Below, one piece after another: positions 33,190-45,533 of a stretch of 64,000 bases of DNA (the stretch's first letter is position 1; each line of letters opens with the position of its first letter). The translations under genes and the position numbers were made by a program. The notes beneath the pieces were generated by a model that made no database searches, was not told the DNA's origin, and saw only the letters and a program-made list of their open reading frames with translations. The stretch is from assembly GCA_943735955.1 (NCBI GenBank), contig OX030958.1:5472626-5536625 (forward strand), written 5' to 3'. The stretch is from Piscicola geometra. Lineage: Eukaryota > Annelida > Clitellata > Hirudinida > Piscicolidae.

Positions 33190-35565
33190 TTAACCCATTA
33201 ACGCATACTGTCCTTTTTTAAGGACAGCAATAAAAAGTTTTTTTAATAATAGTTATCTTGATTATATTTATTATCTTTGCAGCTAATCCTGTCCTATATA
33301 AACTGAAGTCTTTGTTAAAAATTTTTTTGTGATTTGAAATTGATAGATTGTTTCGATATTCTGATTTTTCAAGGCGATAACTAAATTTTTTGTGTTTTTG
33401 TCATGGCTCATGAAAAAAAGTTAGTTATAATTTTATTTAATGTCTACCATTCATAATGTATAATAATATTTCATTGTTATTCATTCTTATATCTTTATTT
33501 AAAATAAATTTTATTTTACATGTAATATTATTTCCAAAAACTGTGTTTTATTGAGTGTCCTTTTTTAAGGACACTATGCAGTAATACTGATGGTAAAAAC
33601 AATTATTTTCAGATTCGCTCTTCATGAAGTCCTTAGTATTTTGGAAGATGACAATGATTTCTTTTCAGCAGATATAGTCATGATTCCTCCTACTGACCCA
33701 AACTGCTCTGATGAGGATAGTGGACCCGAGGATGGTGAAGGTACTCTAGATAATTTATCAAGAAACCAGCTAAATGCAGAAGCAGAAATAGTAATTTCCA
33801 AAATTGGGGAAGAGAAAACCACTATAAGTAGAGAAGAAACTGCTGTAAAAAGGCCAGCTAAAAAAATTAAAATTGATCGGAGATGGACCAAAAAAGACAT
33901 TACTACTGGATTATTGGCAGATAATAGTTCAGAGGACAAACCAAATTTAGAAAACATGTCTCCTCTCACATTGTTTAATTTATTTTTGGATGTACCAGTC
34001 ATCAAGCTAATAACAGACATGTCAAATTTATATGCCAGCCAAAAACTAAAACAGCTGAATGCTACTGAAAATGAATATAGAGTGGTGCTGGCTATACTCA
34101 TGCTTTCAGGTTATGTTCCTTTGGCAAACCGCAGGATGTACTGGGAACAGAGCGACGATGTACACAATCTAGCTGTAAGCAATGCTATGACTGTCAACAG
34201 ATTTGAAGAGTTATTAAGATATTTGCATTGCAATGACAACGAGAAAATTAATAAGTTAGACAAGATGGCCAAAGTGCGTCCATTATTTGATGCTATGAAT
34301 GAAAGATTTCTCAAATTTTGGCCCAAAGAATGTCATTTGGCGATTGATGAATCAATGGTGCCATATTATGGAAGGCATTCATCAAAACAGTTTATCAGAG
34401 GAAAACCCATAAGGTTTGGATATAAAGTTTGGTGCTTAAATAATAGGCTTGGGTATTTGGTAAATTGTAACCCGTATCAAGGAGCCTCTGAAGAGTTCAA
34501 TAGCGAATTAGGACTTGGTGGATCGGTGGTATCTAAACTAATAAAATGCTTACCAAAAGACACTCCATTTGAGTTATATTTTGATAATTTCTTCACCTCT
34601 TTTAGGTTGATTGAACAGTTAAAAAATAATAATATATTTGCAACTGGCACAGTTAGAAAAAACCGGATAGAAAAATGTCCAATTCAAGATGTTGAAATAA
34701 TGAAAAAAAAGCCAAGAGGAGAATATGACTATTTATTGGATGAAGAATCGAATATCATTGTGGTAAGGTGGAATGATAATAGCGTTGTTACTTTACTTTC
34801 AAGTAATCATGGAGTGGAGCCTATAAAAGAGGTGAAAAGATGGTCAGCATCTCAAAAAAAACATGTCCAAATTCCACAGCCTTTCCTTATAAACCGATAT
34901 AATCATTACATGGGTGGAACGGACCAAATGGATAAAAATATTGAAAATGTTAGAATAAATATAAGGCTAAAAAAGTGGTGGTGGCCTTTATTTGGTTTTT
35001 TAATTGATGCCTCTGTCCACAATGCCTGGTGCATTTTTAAAAAGTATAATAAAAATGAAAAATTTACATGTGTGCAGTTTAGACGTCAGGTTGTGAAATC
35101 AATTCTAGGCCAAATTGATGTGAGTTTTTATTATTATTCATGTTAAACTGAAATATTTATAATTTTTTCATATGGTTTCAAACAGATCAAAAAAGAAAAA
35201 AAAGGATCCATGAATTTAGCTAAAAGCGTGATTGCAGATGTCCGATACGATGGAAAAGATCATTTTATTGGTAAAATTGAAGATGGCCAAAAAAGATGCA
35301 AGCAATGTGGAAAGAAAGTGGAAAAGAAATGCCTTAAATGTAATGTAGCTTTACATTTGGAGTGCTTCAGCATCTACCACGAATCGTGATTACCGTCGGT
35401 AGCAATGCATAGCGTCCTTTTTTAAGGACATTTTTTATTTTCATCATAACTTTTTTTGTATAAAATATTTCAGACTAATTTTTTGATTTTATTTGTTAGA
35501 ATCGGGTTTTCAATAAAATGTTAAAAAATTAACTAATTCCTTTGAGTCATGCGTTAATGGGTTAA
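33190..35565 (+). mobile_element. piggyBac-family DNA transposon, apparently complete
   Basis: The element spans 33194-35561 and is flanked on both sides by TTAA (33190-33193 and 35562-35565), the obligate piggyBac target. The ends are inverted copies of CCCATTAACGCAT. The near-palindrome TGTCCTTTTTTAAGGACA lies just inside the left end (33209-33226), recurs at about 33557-33573 before the second coding exon, and appears as GCGTCCTTTTTTAAGGACA near the right end (about 35410-35428). It encloses a transposase gene with no frame breaks. The intact ends and ORF suggest a young, possibly autonomous copy. Confidence 0.95.
33403..35389 (+). CDS. piggyBac transposase, three exons, about 575 residues
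   Basis: Cut-and-paste transposase acting at TTAA sites. Exons: 33403-33419 (coding MAHEKK), 33613-35119, 35186-35389; donors GTTAGT and GTGAGT, acceptors TTTTCAG and AAACAG, phases consistent. An acidic N-terminus (SDEDSGPEDGEG) precedes the core. The catalytic DDD residues fit Asp251 (AIDESMVPYYG), Asp330 (YFDNFFTS) and Asp443/446 (GGTDQMDKN). The last exon codes a Cys-rich zinc-binding C-terminus (CKQCGKKVEKKCLKCNVALH then LEC), which in piggyBac proteins binds the ends. An alternative in-frame ATG at 33590 reads through the intron and would lose the natural N-terminus, so I prefer the spliced start. Length is within the family range of about 560-600. Confidence 0.92.
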
Positions 35566-38230
35566 GAGTGATAAAAAAGCACAACGTCTACAACATTCGC
35601 GCGCAAAAAAGATCCAAAGATGAGGATGAGACGAAGATTTCTCTGAGTTGACGTTGAAAGAAGTTGACCTTGAAATCGTAAGTTTGTTTGGCCTTGATAA
35701 AAAAAGTACGAACAAAGTCCTCTTTCAAGTTTTATAGCATGAGATATTGTGTTTGTTTGAGATTGTGTAATGATGGTGCGTTGGTGCGGGTGTGAGAGGG
35801 AGTTTTACCACACAACGATGAATATTATTAACGTGACGTTTTGTATATTGTAAAATTATTAATTAAAAATTCTAAGCTGAAACCTCATCAATTAGAATGT
35901 ATGTCTGTTCCGAGAAAAAACAAAGAAAAGACGGATAATCATCGGAGCGTGCGGTAAATCCGGTCTTAGAACGCTCCAGTGCAGCTGGTTGGTCGTGCAT
36001 CCCTGCCATATGTTGCTGTCTCTTCCTTCCTTTTTGTTTTTTTGTTTTGTCATTTTTATTATAATTATATTTACTATTCTTATTATAGTTATAATTTTTT
36101 TAAATATCATTATTATTGTAATTCTCGCTATAATTATTGTTTGTGTTGATTATTTTTTACTTCTATCAACGTGATGTTATTGCTTTTCATAGTTCTTGTT
36201 TTTGCAGTCAGTATCTTGATTAATTGAGATTTTTATCCACTTCTTTTCAAGTTTCGCTACAGAGGCAAGTGTTGCTTCTCACATCTTTCCTGGGTATCTA
36301 GTGATTTTTTGGGTACTGTCCGAAATACGTGCATGTTCGTTAAGAATCTTTAATTTAAAATACAATTGTAAATAAATAAATGTATATTTAAATATTTCTG
36401 TCGCTTAAGCGTTTGGGTTTCAAGAATAGTAATTCTTCATTTATTCATATATATCCACCATGAAATTCCCTTCCGCTATCTTTGAAAAGTATGCCGTTCC
36501 TACATTATATTTTCTGTCTTAAAACATTTTTTTACTAATCCCACTTCAATCAAATTTTACTTTTATTTGAAATTGCACTGCGTCACCACTATCAATCTTC
36601 ATTTGCTGAACAAGTTTAAAAAAATAGCTCTTTGAAATAACTAGTTTATTCATTTTTTAAATTTTAATTGTTAAAATTAAGTTTTTTATAAATTGTTTAT
36701 TTTCAAGTTTTTTGTGTGCTTTTTCTTGCGTAGACAATAGAGGTTTGTTTAAATTTATTAAATTATTCAAGTCATGAAATAATGTGTCAAGTTGGTTTCA
36801 GCTGTAAAAAAATATTTTTTCTAAAATTTAAAAACTTCAACTAAGAAATTCAATCCCTGAAAATGTAAGAGATGACCCTAGGTTTGAAAAGTCATCAAAA
36901 GCAGGAATGTGTATAAATAAAAACTTTGAATTATGGCTTCTAAAAATATGCACTTTTGAGGGATTTATTCTGCTTGAATATTTCAGAATGTTAACGGTAA
37001 CTTGAAAGCTCTCGGCAAGGGTCAAATGCATTCAAATTCATCTCTGCCTGAATAATTTAAAACTTCAAGTTTTATTACCAAAGTAGCATAACAACTCCTT
37101 CAACTCCCTTATTTATGTTCGCTTACACTCTCTCCAAAGTTCCACCTCCCTTCTCTTTCAATAATTATTCCGCTCTTTTCCACCTCACGAAAAGAATATT
37201 TTGCGCATCTTATAATAACAATTTAGAAACTTTTTAATTTTATTTATTTAAACAATAGCTTCTTCGAGTTGCTATCAAGCTTATCCATTTCAGACGACCA
37301 AGCCAATTTGTATGAAGCTTTATTACTAAAACGCCTAAATGCCTCATCTGCTAGATTACTTTATTATTTATTACCACGATAAACTATCTCGCCCAAAAAG
37401 GTTCCTATAAAATATCGGTGTGAAGATTTGCAAGTCAAATACTTCTACATTTAGTTCTTGTGTTTCATTTAAGTTTCTTTGGAGCCTCTTACTTTATCTT
37501 TGGTATATTTCCTTCGTTTTTTTCATTGCCAGTTTTATAAAAAACTGCTTTCTTTTTATTTATAAATAAGCAGTCAATCTACAAATGTTAATCCCCATAC
37601 CAATAAATCATCCAATTCATCCTCTGAGCTTGATGCAATTGGGCATAAAATCTCAATGATGATATAGTTGCCTTTAGACGACTACACCACGCGAAAGCGT
37701 ATCGTATAAAGAAATTGCATGAAGTTTTTTCAGGCTTGCGCCTCTTGTCATTGATTCAGACCTTCAGAGCAAGATATATTGTTTGAAAAATTGTAGAAGT
37801 ACGCACCACAGCTCATTCGCTAATGCATTATTCACGCAGTAAATTATTCCAGACCATTATATCGCGTTACAGAAGAGAGGCAGACCACGGTGTGAAAACT
37901 GCTGAAGCTTGAGCACTGCGTCTAATGAAATGCTGAGATTTGAAGTTCATGAAGAAACAACCATCCAAACAATGCAAGAATAAAAACATCATTTAAGCAG
38001 ATTAAACATCAAATCAGGCTTAACTGAGAAAGCTAAAAAGGAAATATATTAAAGAGGTGCTTAATAACTTTGACGAATGGCTTTTCACAGCAATTTGGTA
38101 ACAAATCTTCTCGTTACTACCGATCTCAATCGATCTTGATCCTATCACAACTCCATCTGAGCTTTTTAATTTTATTTCTTCGCTTCCCATTACTTAGTCT
38201 TTTTAAAGCCAAACAAATTCACCTCCACAC
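35566..38230. other. Non-coding stretch
   Basis: AT-rich, no motif-bearing ORFs and no splice-site pairs flanking coding sequence. T-rich low complexity lies at about 36020-36170. Confidence 0.55.
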
Positions 38231-38234
38231 AGAC

Positions 38235-38405
38235 GTAAAACGTAAACGTTTCGCATAACCGGTCGTAATTTCTTTTCATAGGGCTTAAGTCGTTCTTAGC
38301 GGGGCCCATCCTCTCTCCAAGAGATATTAGGTGATGCTTGGAATTGAACCCACGACACATATCAGAGTAAAAACGGATGCTTAACCCATGCAGCATCCAT
38401 TCATC
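38235..38405 (-). repeat. tRNA-derived SINE
   Basis: On the minus strand a head with box A (TGCATGGGTTAAGCA, 38392-38378) and box B (GGGTTCAATTCC, 38351-38340) is followed by a non-tRNA body (AGAGAGGATGGGCCCCGCTA, then a TTACGACCGGTTATGCGAAA stretch). This head-plus-body layout is that of a SINE rather than a working tRNA gene. Confidence 0.7.
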
Positions 38406-39284
38406 TATCCACAAAGACAACACTGTAAGATGAGATCGAGAGATACCATGAAAAGATAAGACTCCAAAGCGCTGCTTAAGTAGTGCCCCAAATCATGCAA
38501 TCTCCTTTATGGCGCTCTTATACGTTTGCCTTAGTGGGAGGCTTCGTGCAGATGAAGCTTCCTTTCCTGCCAGGATTTCCTTGCGTCGTTGGTTACACAC
38601 GATAAATAAAATGGAGGCTTATCGTGCGACGAGGCTGCTAGAAAGGCATTCATTCTGACATAAATCTCGCATGCTCCATAAAATAGACATATTTTGTATG
38701 TATTATCATAAACAAATGCAGATATACAAAAGCGAACATTGTGAGGACATTTTGGTGTTTGTGTTTGTGTGTGTGTTTTTGTGTGTGTGTTTTTTCTCTT
38801 CTATAGGGTGAGGCTGGAATTTGTGCTATATAGTTAGCAAAGTTCGCTAAATAAAATAAAAATTCGTATTTCTTCAATAGAAAATTTAAAAGCCTGCGAA
38901 CCATAGACTTTTCCAAGAACTTTTAGCTGGACGTTTTACATGTTAGTTGTATGCGCGTCATGGATCGCATTTATTGAAAAGAATATTGTTTGTTTAATAT
39001 AGTTTTTGTTTAACTAGTGTTTTTACATGCCATAAATATGAGTTTCATGATGATCTATTTATTATTTTTCAAAAATTATATAATAAATTTTTTTTAGAGA
39101 TGAAATAAATAATTAAAATGCTATAAATTTTGATCTAAAATTTAAATTATTTTAACAACTTGTAAGCTTTAGCAATTTATCGTAAAAATATGTTTTAAAA
39201 ATATTTGAATTTTACCGAAAACCAAATTTTTTGAGCTTATAATTATTATCATTATCATCATGATCGTCCCAATCATCATCAGCA

Positions 39285-39289
39285 TCATC

Positions 39290-39333
<44 letters not shown>

Positions 39334-39925
39334 TTTTTGAGTTTTCCATCCAGTTCTTTGTCTAATTCTTTCTTGTAGCGTGTCCTGTAGCCCCGTCTGG
39401 GACGACGTGCTTAGCGACGTGGCCAAACCAAGTAAACTTTGACGCTTGACAGTTGCTAGTAGAAGTTATTGTTGTCCAGCTTGTGGTGTTGTAATCTGAT
39501 GTACCCAGTTGTTGGTTCTGTGCTCAAAATAAGAAATTCCGTGGAGTTCATGGAGACATTTAGATTCAAAGACCTGTATCTTGCGTTTTGTTTTCACGTT
39601 AAGCGTCTAGGTCTCACTTCCGTCAAGAAGAAGGCTGAGCACAAAAGACTTAAAAAATATTTATCTGACAGAGAAACTGATATAATCACTTAACCATAAC
39701 CGATTAAGTCTGGCTATTGCTGCAGTTGCCATTGAGATTCTGGTTTGTAGTGCTTGCTCCATTCTTTGACAAGATTACTCCTAGGTACTTGAACAGTGAC
39801 ACACCCTACAGCTTCTTGCCATTCATCGTTAGTTCAGTCGATTAATCCAGCGTGCTATTCACCAAAACCTTTGAATTTTTTGAGCTTTTCTTCATCCCGT
39901 AAGCGATGGCTTTTTCATAAAAGAA
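39285..39925 (-). pseudogene. LINE reverse-transcriptase 3' fragment with (GAT)n tail
   Basis: Minus-strand frames give, in order, FKYLGVILSKNGASTT (about 39810-39760), GSETWTLNVKTKRKIQVFES (about 39625-39565) and FTWFGHVAKH (about 39440-39410). These are the C-terminal landmarks YLG, GSETW and WFGHV of LINE polymerases. Frames shift between them, so it is dead. The 3' end runs into (GAT)n at 39285-39332, a plausible native tail. Confidence 0.75.
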
Positions 39926-40652
39926 GGATGTTGGGTGGATGGAGGGGGAGGTTGGTAAAGTCTTGAAGTTTTAAAGTTAACTTCTGGAGCTTTTCAAAAG
40001 ATCGATTTCCTGGAATGACTGACGTTAAAGAGTCATTTCAAGAGGTTGTTGTAGGGAAAAAATAGTTGTCGCTGCAATTCAATTTTTTTTTCTAAAACTA
40101 AAATAAATAAAACCGTTTGTGTTAAATATGCAAAACAAAGTAGAACCATTTTTATTGAACAGAAACTTTAGGCTAGAACAGAAATAACTTGCACCATCCT
40201 TAAATCAAAGAAAAAAAGAAAAAAATTAGTCTACTAATAACAGTTGTGAGTGAAACTATTATCCAAAAGTATTTTGGGAAAAAATTAATTACCGCAAAGA
40301 TTTTCAATAGAGAGAATTATTGATGAAGGACAGTATTTCGCAAAAGTATTTTCGTCAAAAAGGATATAACCATGTCAAAAGTGAAGACTCAAAAGAAATG
40401 GTACAACAATTACAATAAAACAAAAGTTGTGGATGCATCTATTATTTTGAACAACGGAGAAATTGCTAGCTTAGGCTTCACACGGATTGCCGAAAAAAGT
40501 GCTCAAAAAATAAAAAAATGGGAATAAAAACAATTTCGAAAAAAGATCTGTTGAAAAATTGTCGAATGAGTTCAAGGTTAAATTACGCAAGAAATTCTTT
40601 TTCATCATAAACGTTAGAGCCTATCTCTTTCAGAAGCTCTGCTTTCCTCTTT

Positions 40653-40874
40653 GAAAAATATAAAATTAAAGATTAAATTAATTTTGAATAGATTGGAAAA
40701 CGACTGTTCACGAATTGATATAATTTTCTTATTCCAATGGTTATTATTTAAGCGGCGCTTTAAAAATATAAAATGGAAGATTAAATTAATTTTGAATAGA
40801 TTGGAAAACGACTGTTCACGAATTGATAAAATTGACTTATTCCAATGGTTTTTATTTAAGCGGCGCTTTAAAGA
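40653..40874 (+). repeat. Two tandem copies of a 111-bp unit
   Basis: Near-identical units at about 40653-40763 and 40764-40874 share GATTAAATTAATTTTGAATA, TTGGAAAACGACTGTTCACG and TTTAAGCGGCGCTTTAAA. The period is a multiple of three and the plus frame stays open over both (KIKLILNRLENDCSRID repeated, 37 residues apart). No family is recognised. Confidence 0.85.
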
Positions 40875-41324
40875 TGATTCCGACTAGTTTTAACACTTTT
40901 TATATCAAGTTGACAATCTAGGTCAGTAAAAATTAGTTTTGTCAATTGTGAAAAATTCAGATAAATGCTTTTAATTAAAATCTTATAATTAATAAGCTTT
41001 AAAAGAAGTTTTATAATTAAAAGACATTAAAATCTAAAAAGAACTTGTATTTTGGGTGAATTGTCTATTCTAAGAAAAATTTAGAATAAAGTAAAAGTTT
41101 ATGAATTCATAAATTATTTTCACTGAAGGATTAAATTTGCATCATAACTTGAGCCAATTGTATAAAATTTATAAAAGTCTAGTTTTAAGATTATTTTTAC
41201 CGACAAATATTTAATAAAGTTCAAACTCCCATTAGTATATTTCAATACAATTTTAGATATTGGTATAAATAGGGTTTCATTTAATGAACTAGAAGTATTA
41301 GTTGAAAGCCCGTACAAGTAGGGG

Positions 41325-42800
41325 GGGGGCATAAGTAGGCAAAAAGTCGAAAAATTGGAAATTCGTTACGTTTACTTTGAATATGATTCACTAAGTAATT
41401 TCATGAATATTTAAAATTGGAAGTTGGTGTTTTTGATGAAACCCACTCACCCCCACACCCAAAAACTAAATCGAAGAATTAGGGTTAAGCCTCCGCGTTT
41501 TCAAGTAAAAAGAAATCATTAGACAATTTAATTTACTTAAATTTTACGATAATAAGGTTACTTAATATAATACTTAATATTATATAATATTATAAATATT
41601 AAAAAAAAATATTTGTCCGGCCCACACTAAACTGTCTTTCAGCAGTGGCATGAATAAAGTTCTGCAATTAGTTAAAACGGATATGAGGATATATCAGGTT
41701 TTAAAAAGTTTTATGGTAGATATAAACGTTTATAGAAACAATTCTAGTTTAGTTGGACATGCACTTGATATGTGTCTTTAGCTGGTGGCTCCCGAGCTCA
41801 GCCAAACCCTGGAACCGATTCAATGAGTTTTTTCTCTACCTTGAGCAAAGAAGGGTATTCAGTAGACTGTTTTTTTACAAAAACAACAAGTTCGGGTTTT
41901 TCTAAGGCAACAACAATTTTTGTTTCAAACTTCAGTAATCTCACTGAGTCCTCAAGCCAAAACCCACAGATAAACAATCGCCTAGCTTGTCTAGTAAAAG
42001 AAAGTAAGGAACCTCCCTATTTCAAATTGTTCTGGTGGTTTTTTGGATGTACATTTGGTGTCAAAAGCAGCTGTTGAGCACTTGGAGTAAGTCTATAAGT
42101 TAATTTCTCTTATGCAGCCCCATCTAAAGAGAGACTAGGACATTGATGAAGAGGCCTTACCTATGGAGTACCCAATCAGTGAGCAGGCTTCTGAAATCGA
42201 TGACACTCTTGTTCAAAATTTTGGAATAAAAAGACAGTGTGGTAAAGTGAACCATTAACTAAAGAAACTTATAAATTGAATGCAGTCAGTATCATCCTAT
42301 AAAAGAGCCAGCAGCCTAGAGATGGACAGGTTCCATCTTTCGGAGGCTTCAACGCAACGGGTCAAGCAGAAAACAGTCGAAACTTAGAGTTAAAAAAAAG
42401 TTAAAGTTCAAAAAAAAGCTCAAAAAAACTTTTTTATAGAAAGAAGCGAAAAAGACTTGAACTTTTATGCCTGTTGAAATCAAAAGAGGATTCTTTCACT
42501 GAAAATAAAAAAGTAATAAATAATTTTATAAATGAAAATATAAACCAAAAAAGAGTATAATATATAAAAAATCTAAAAGTTAAAAAAAGTTTACAAAAAT
42601 GTGTTTTTCTAGTGAATAAAAGGTTCAAAATTTCTCATTTTTTGTGTTTTTTCTCAATCGAGAGTGGGGGGGGGGGGTTATTTTGGACATAAAAAATTAA
42701 TTTTTTTGTCAAACTTCTTGTAATGTTAGTGTTAATCAGGTCCTAAGTAAACGTTTTAAAATATTGAAATCGATGAGTATGTTCCCTTCTTTTATAAAGT
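41325..42800. mobile_element. Dispersed repeat, copy 1 (about 1.5 kb)
   Basis: It matches 54505-55985 in the same orientation over almost its full length, starting near GCATAAGTAGGCAAAAAGTC and ending near TTAATCAGGTCCTAAGTAAA. Shared blocks include GGATATGAGGATATATCAGG and GACTAGGACATTGATGAAGA. The left end (AGTAGGGGGGGGGCATAA) resembles the inverted right end of copy 2 (AGTAGGGAGGGGGCATAA), suggesting terminal inverted repeats and a DNA transposon. No transposase is recognised, so it is probably non-autonomous. Confidence 0.7.
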
Positions 42801-44229
42801 GTCAAAGTGTTTTTCACAGTAACACCTAAAACACGTCAAAACGCGACACTGAGCTGTAATGAATAAAATGCATGCAGACAAAACTTTTTTAATCTGATTG
42901 ACTTATCCACGTTTGCTGACAATACTTTTAATATATAACTTTTAGTTTTAATATTAAATCTAAAGATCTACAATCGACACTATTTTTTCGAGTTTATATG
43001 ATTCAAGTTTGAGGTTTTAACATTTTTATCTAGTCGCAGCTAAAAAATATAACAGAAGTGAATTTCATTTGTTTCTGATAAAATGATATAAAACTCAACA
43101 TTATTCGCATTAGTTAACCCAGTCGGATTTCCATTCTAATCATACACAAATAAAAAAATCGTTTGAACGCGTCGCAAATATTTTAAAACTAGGTTTTTAG
43201 GAGTTTACAGCACATTTCTGTTTAATATTGGAGTTATAAAATGAAACATATATGGGAAAAAAAGATAAACACATTATTTTTCATAAATGTTTTCAATTTC
43301 TTTCTTAATATATATGAATAAATAATTATGTAAATCATCAAATAATAGGGGTATTGGTTTTTGATGTAGTTCCCAATTTTTACCAACGTGACTCGACTTT
43401 TGTGAGCTTTACTACCTGCACTAAAAAAATTCTGTGATGGATTCAGAATATTTATAAAGCAAAACTTACAAACTTAAACAAGGACTACTATTTTTCAAAA
43501 GCATAGTTTACAAGACCCAAGCTCACTTTTAATCTTACATCTGTAGTCTAACAGCGTTTTTAACTCGGATCTATGCTAACTCATTCATCATTCCATTCTT
43601 CAATCTCTTAGAGTCTCTTTCCATTTACTATCAATCCATCATTTTCTAGCATCCATTATTTCCCTTCTCCATCATTCCATCTTTCATTTCTTTCATCCAA
43701 GACAGCCATTTCCGGAGCCTCTCTTATAGAGCGAGGAAAACCTATGCAAATGTGCATTGGCCACTTATGGTCGTATAAAGGCCTCGATGGAATAAAACAG
43801 AAAGGCTATTAATTAAATAGATAATCCATTTTTTTAGTTTCCCAATTTTAATAAAAACCAGTTTTTTTCGTTTTATCAATGAGAAGCTCGTTTCATGGAG
43901 CGTGACTAGCAACTTTGCAACTTCATTATTCTCCAGCATTCAAAACTAATTAGCATTTTCGTGACACTCAGTAAAGATATCAGTATTGCCGCAGTGTATT
44001 GGGTTTATGAGACGGAAAAAATTATTATTCTTATAAAATCGGCCAATAAATTCTTTGTGTTCTTAGCATAAATATATATCAATAAATATTAATAAGGATG
44101 AAGATGATGATCATCATCTTCATTATCAAACTGGTGCAGCTAGGAAGTAGAAAGTTTTTTTCTGCAGCACGACGAAAATACTTTTGAACCTTTCGTCACT
44201 GCCCATGGTTTCAACTGGTTGATTTCATG

Positions 44230-45533
44230 CGTTGGTTTTTAACTCGATATACGACAAGGTTTGTTGTCGATATGACATCCTTTGCCTGCCGACACCTTTT
44301 CGTGCTTTCATCCCAGGTTCGTAAAATAAGTAACAGAGAAAAAAAACGGGAAGTGCAAAGACAAGGGCCAGTGAATGTGAGTTGGCGCTTTCAAAGGATT
44401 TTCCAACGCATTTCTATCCGATTCGTGTGTATAGAGCCTCTTTGGTGATGTGATTGTTAGACTGTTGTATTTTAAACATCATCCGATAGCAAGTTTTTGT
44501 GAAAACGTCAAGCCTCTTCGATCAAATGCCATGAGTATCCATGATTCGCCGTCATTGAACAAAACAGATGCGGGCGGCTTAAAAGATGCGAATCATGAGA
44601 TCCATTTTCAGCTTGGACGAGGGCAGAATCTTTTGTATCTTCGTGAAAGCTGCTTATGCACGGCTGATGCTAAGTCTGACATCGTGATCAATGGACACAG
44701 CATATGATTCAAGGTGTTCAAAGTCATCCACGATTGCAATATCCTGACCCTCGGGTGGAAAGCTCTGAAGCCAGTAGCAAGGCGAAAGAGTCGGATTTAT
44801 TTAGACGCATCTGTTAGGTCTTTTTGAAATTGATTTCTAGTCTAACCGTACGTGCACTTATTTTAAAACATCCGACTGGGCTTGAGCTTTTGATAGGTTG
44901 TATTTCAATAAGCGAAATCCTCAGTGAATACGAGGTCGTTAACTCTGTCAGAATAACGTGTTGTGTGGCGCAATGAGCGGTTGCTCGGCTCTGGCTGATT
45001 AGTTCGTTTACGTACTTCTTCGTTCGTTTTCTTCGAGTGGGTGATATATGAGAATTCATCTTCAGACAATTTGGATATGTAATCTATCACCCTAATGAAG
45101 AAAAATGTAGAGAAAATATCACCTCGCAGAACGCCTGTAGAAATCTTGAATGGTGCTGTAAGCTGGCATTGTATGCAGACTTGGCTAGTCGACTTATCGT
45201 AAATTATCGCGTGAAAAATCTCACAATAATGCAAACATCATCTCTCTGTCAAAAGCTTTCCTGAATTCTTCGATTTTGCATATATGAGCCATCCATAATC
45301 CTCCTCAAGATGAATCTGCAGAATGCAGTTGCGATTTGTTTTGAAACTTTCTTAGTTGAATTCAAATAATCAGTCAATCTGTGTTCAAAAATCGGTTTTG
45401 CAGCATAAGGTGGTAGATTTTGGTTGTGATGGACATCAAGCTGATACCTCGGTAGATGGTCATCAACTGGGGATTTCCATTCTTGGGTAGTGAGATGATC
45501 AAGCTCGATGTTCATTGTGTTGGTGCGTGACAC
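44230..45533 (-). pseudogene. Degenerate LINE reverse transcriptase
   Basis: Reading down the minus strand in shifting frames: YRGISLMSITTKIYHLMLQN (about 45450-45395), RKAFDREMMF (motif A region, about 45270), FKISTGVLRGDIFSTFFFIR (motif B, about 45150), VNDLVFTEDFAY (motif C position, YADD changed to FTED, about 44940), then IVDDFEHLESYAVSIDHDVR (about 44730) and EPGMKARKGVGRQRMSY (about 44300). These are in the correct order for an invertebrate LINE polymerase. Many stops and frameshifts and a lost catalytic motif show it is dead. It belongs to a different family from the ORF at 12998-14740. Confidence 0.75.

Noticed and set aside
33622..34101. Minus-strand 159-codon ORF inside the piggyBac transposase
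   Set aside because: Antisense shadow of the transposase exon, with no motifs of its own.
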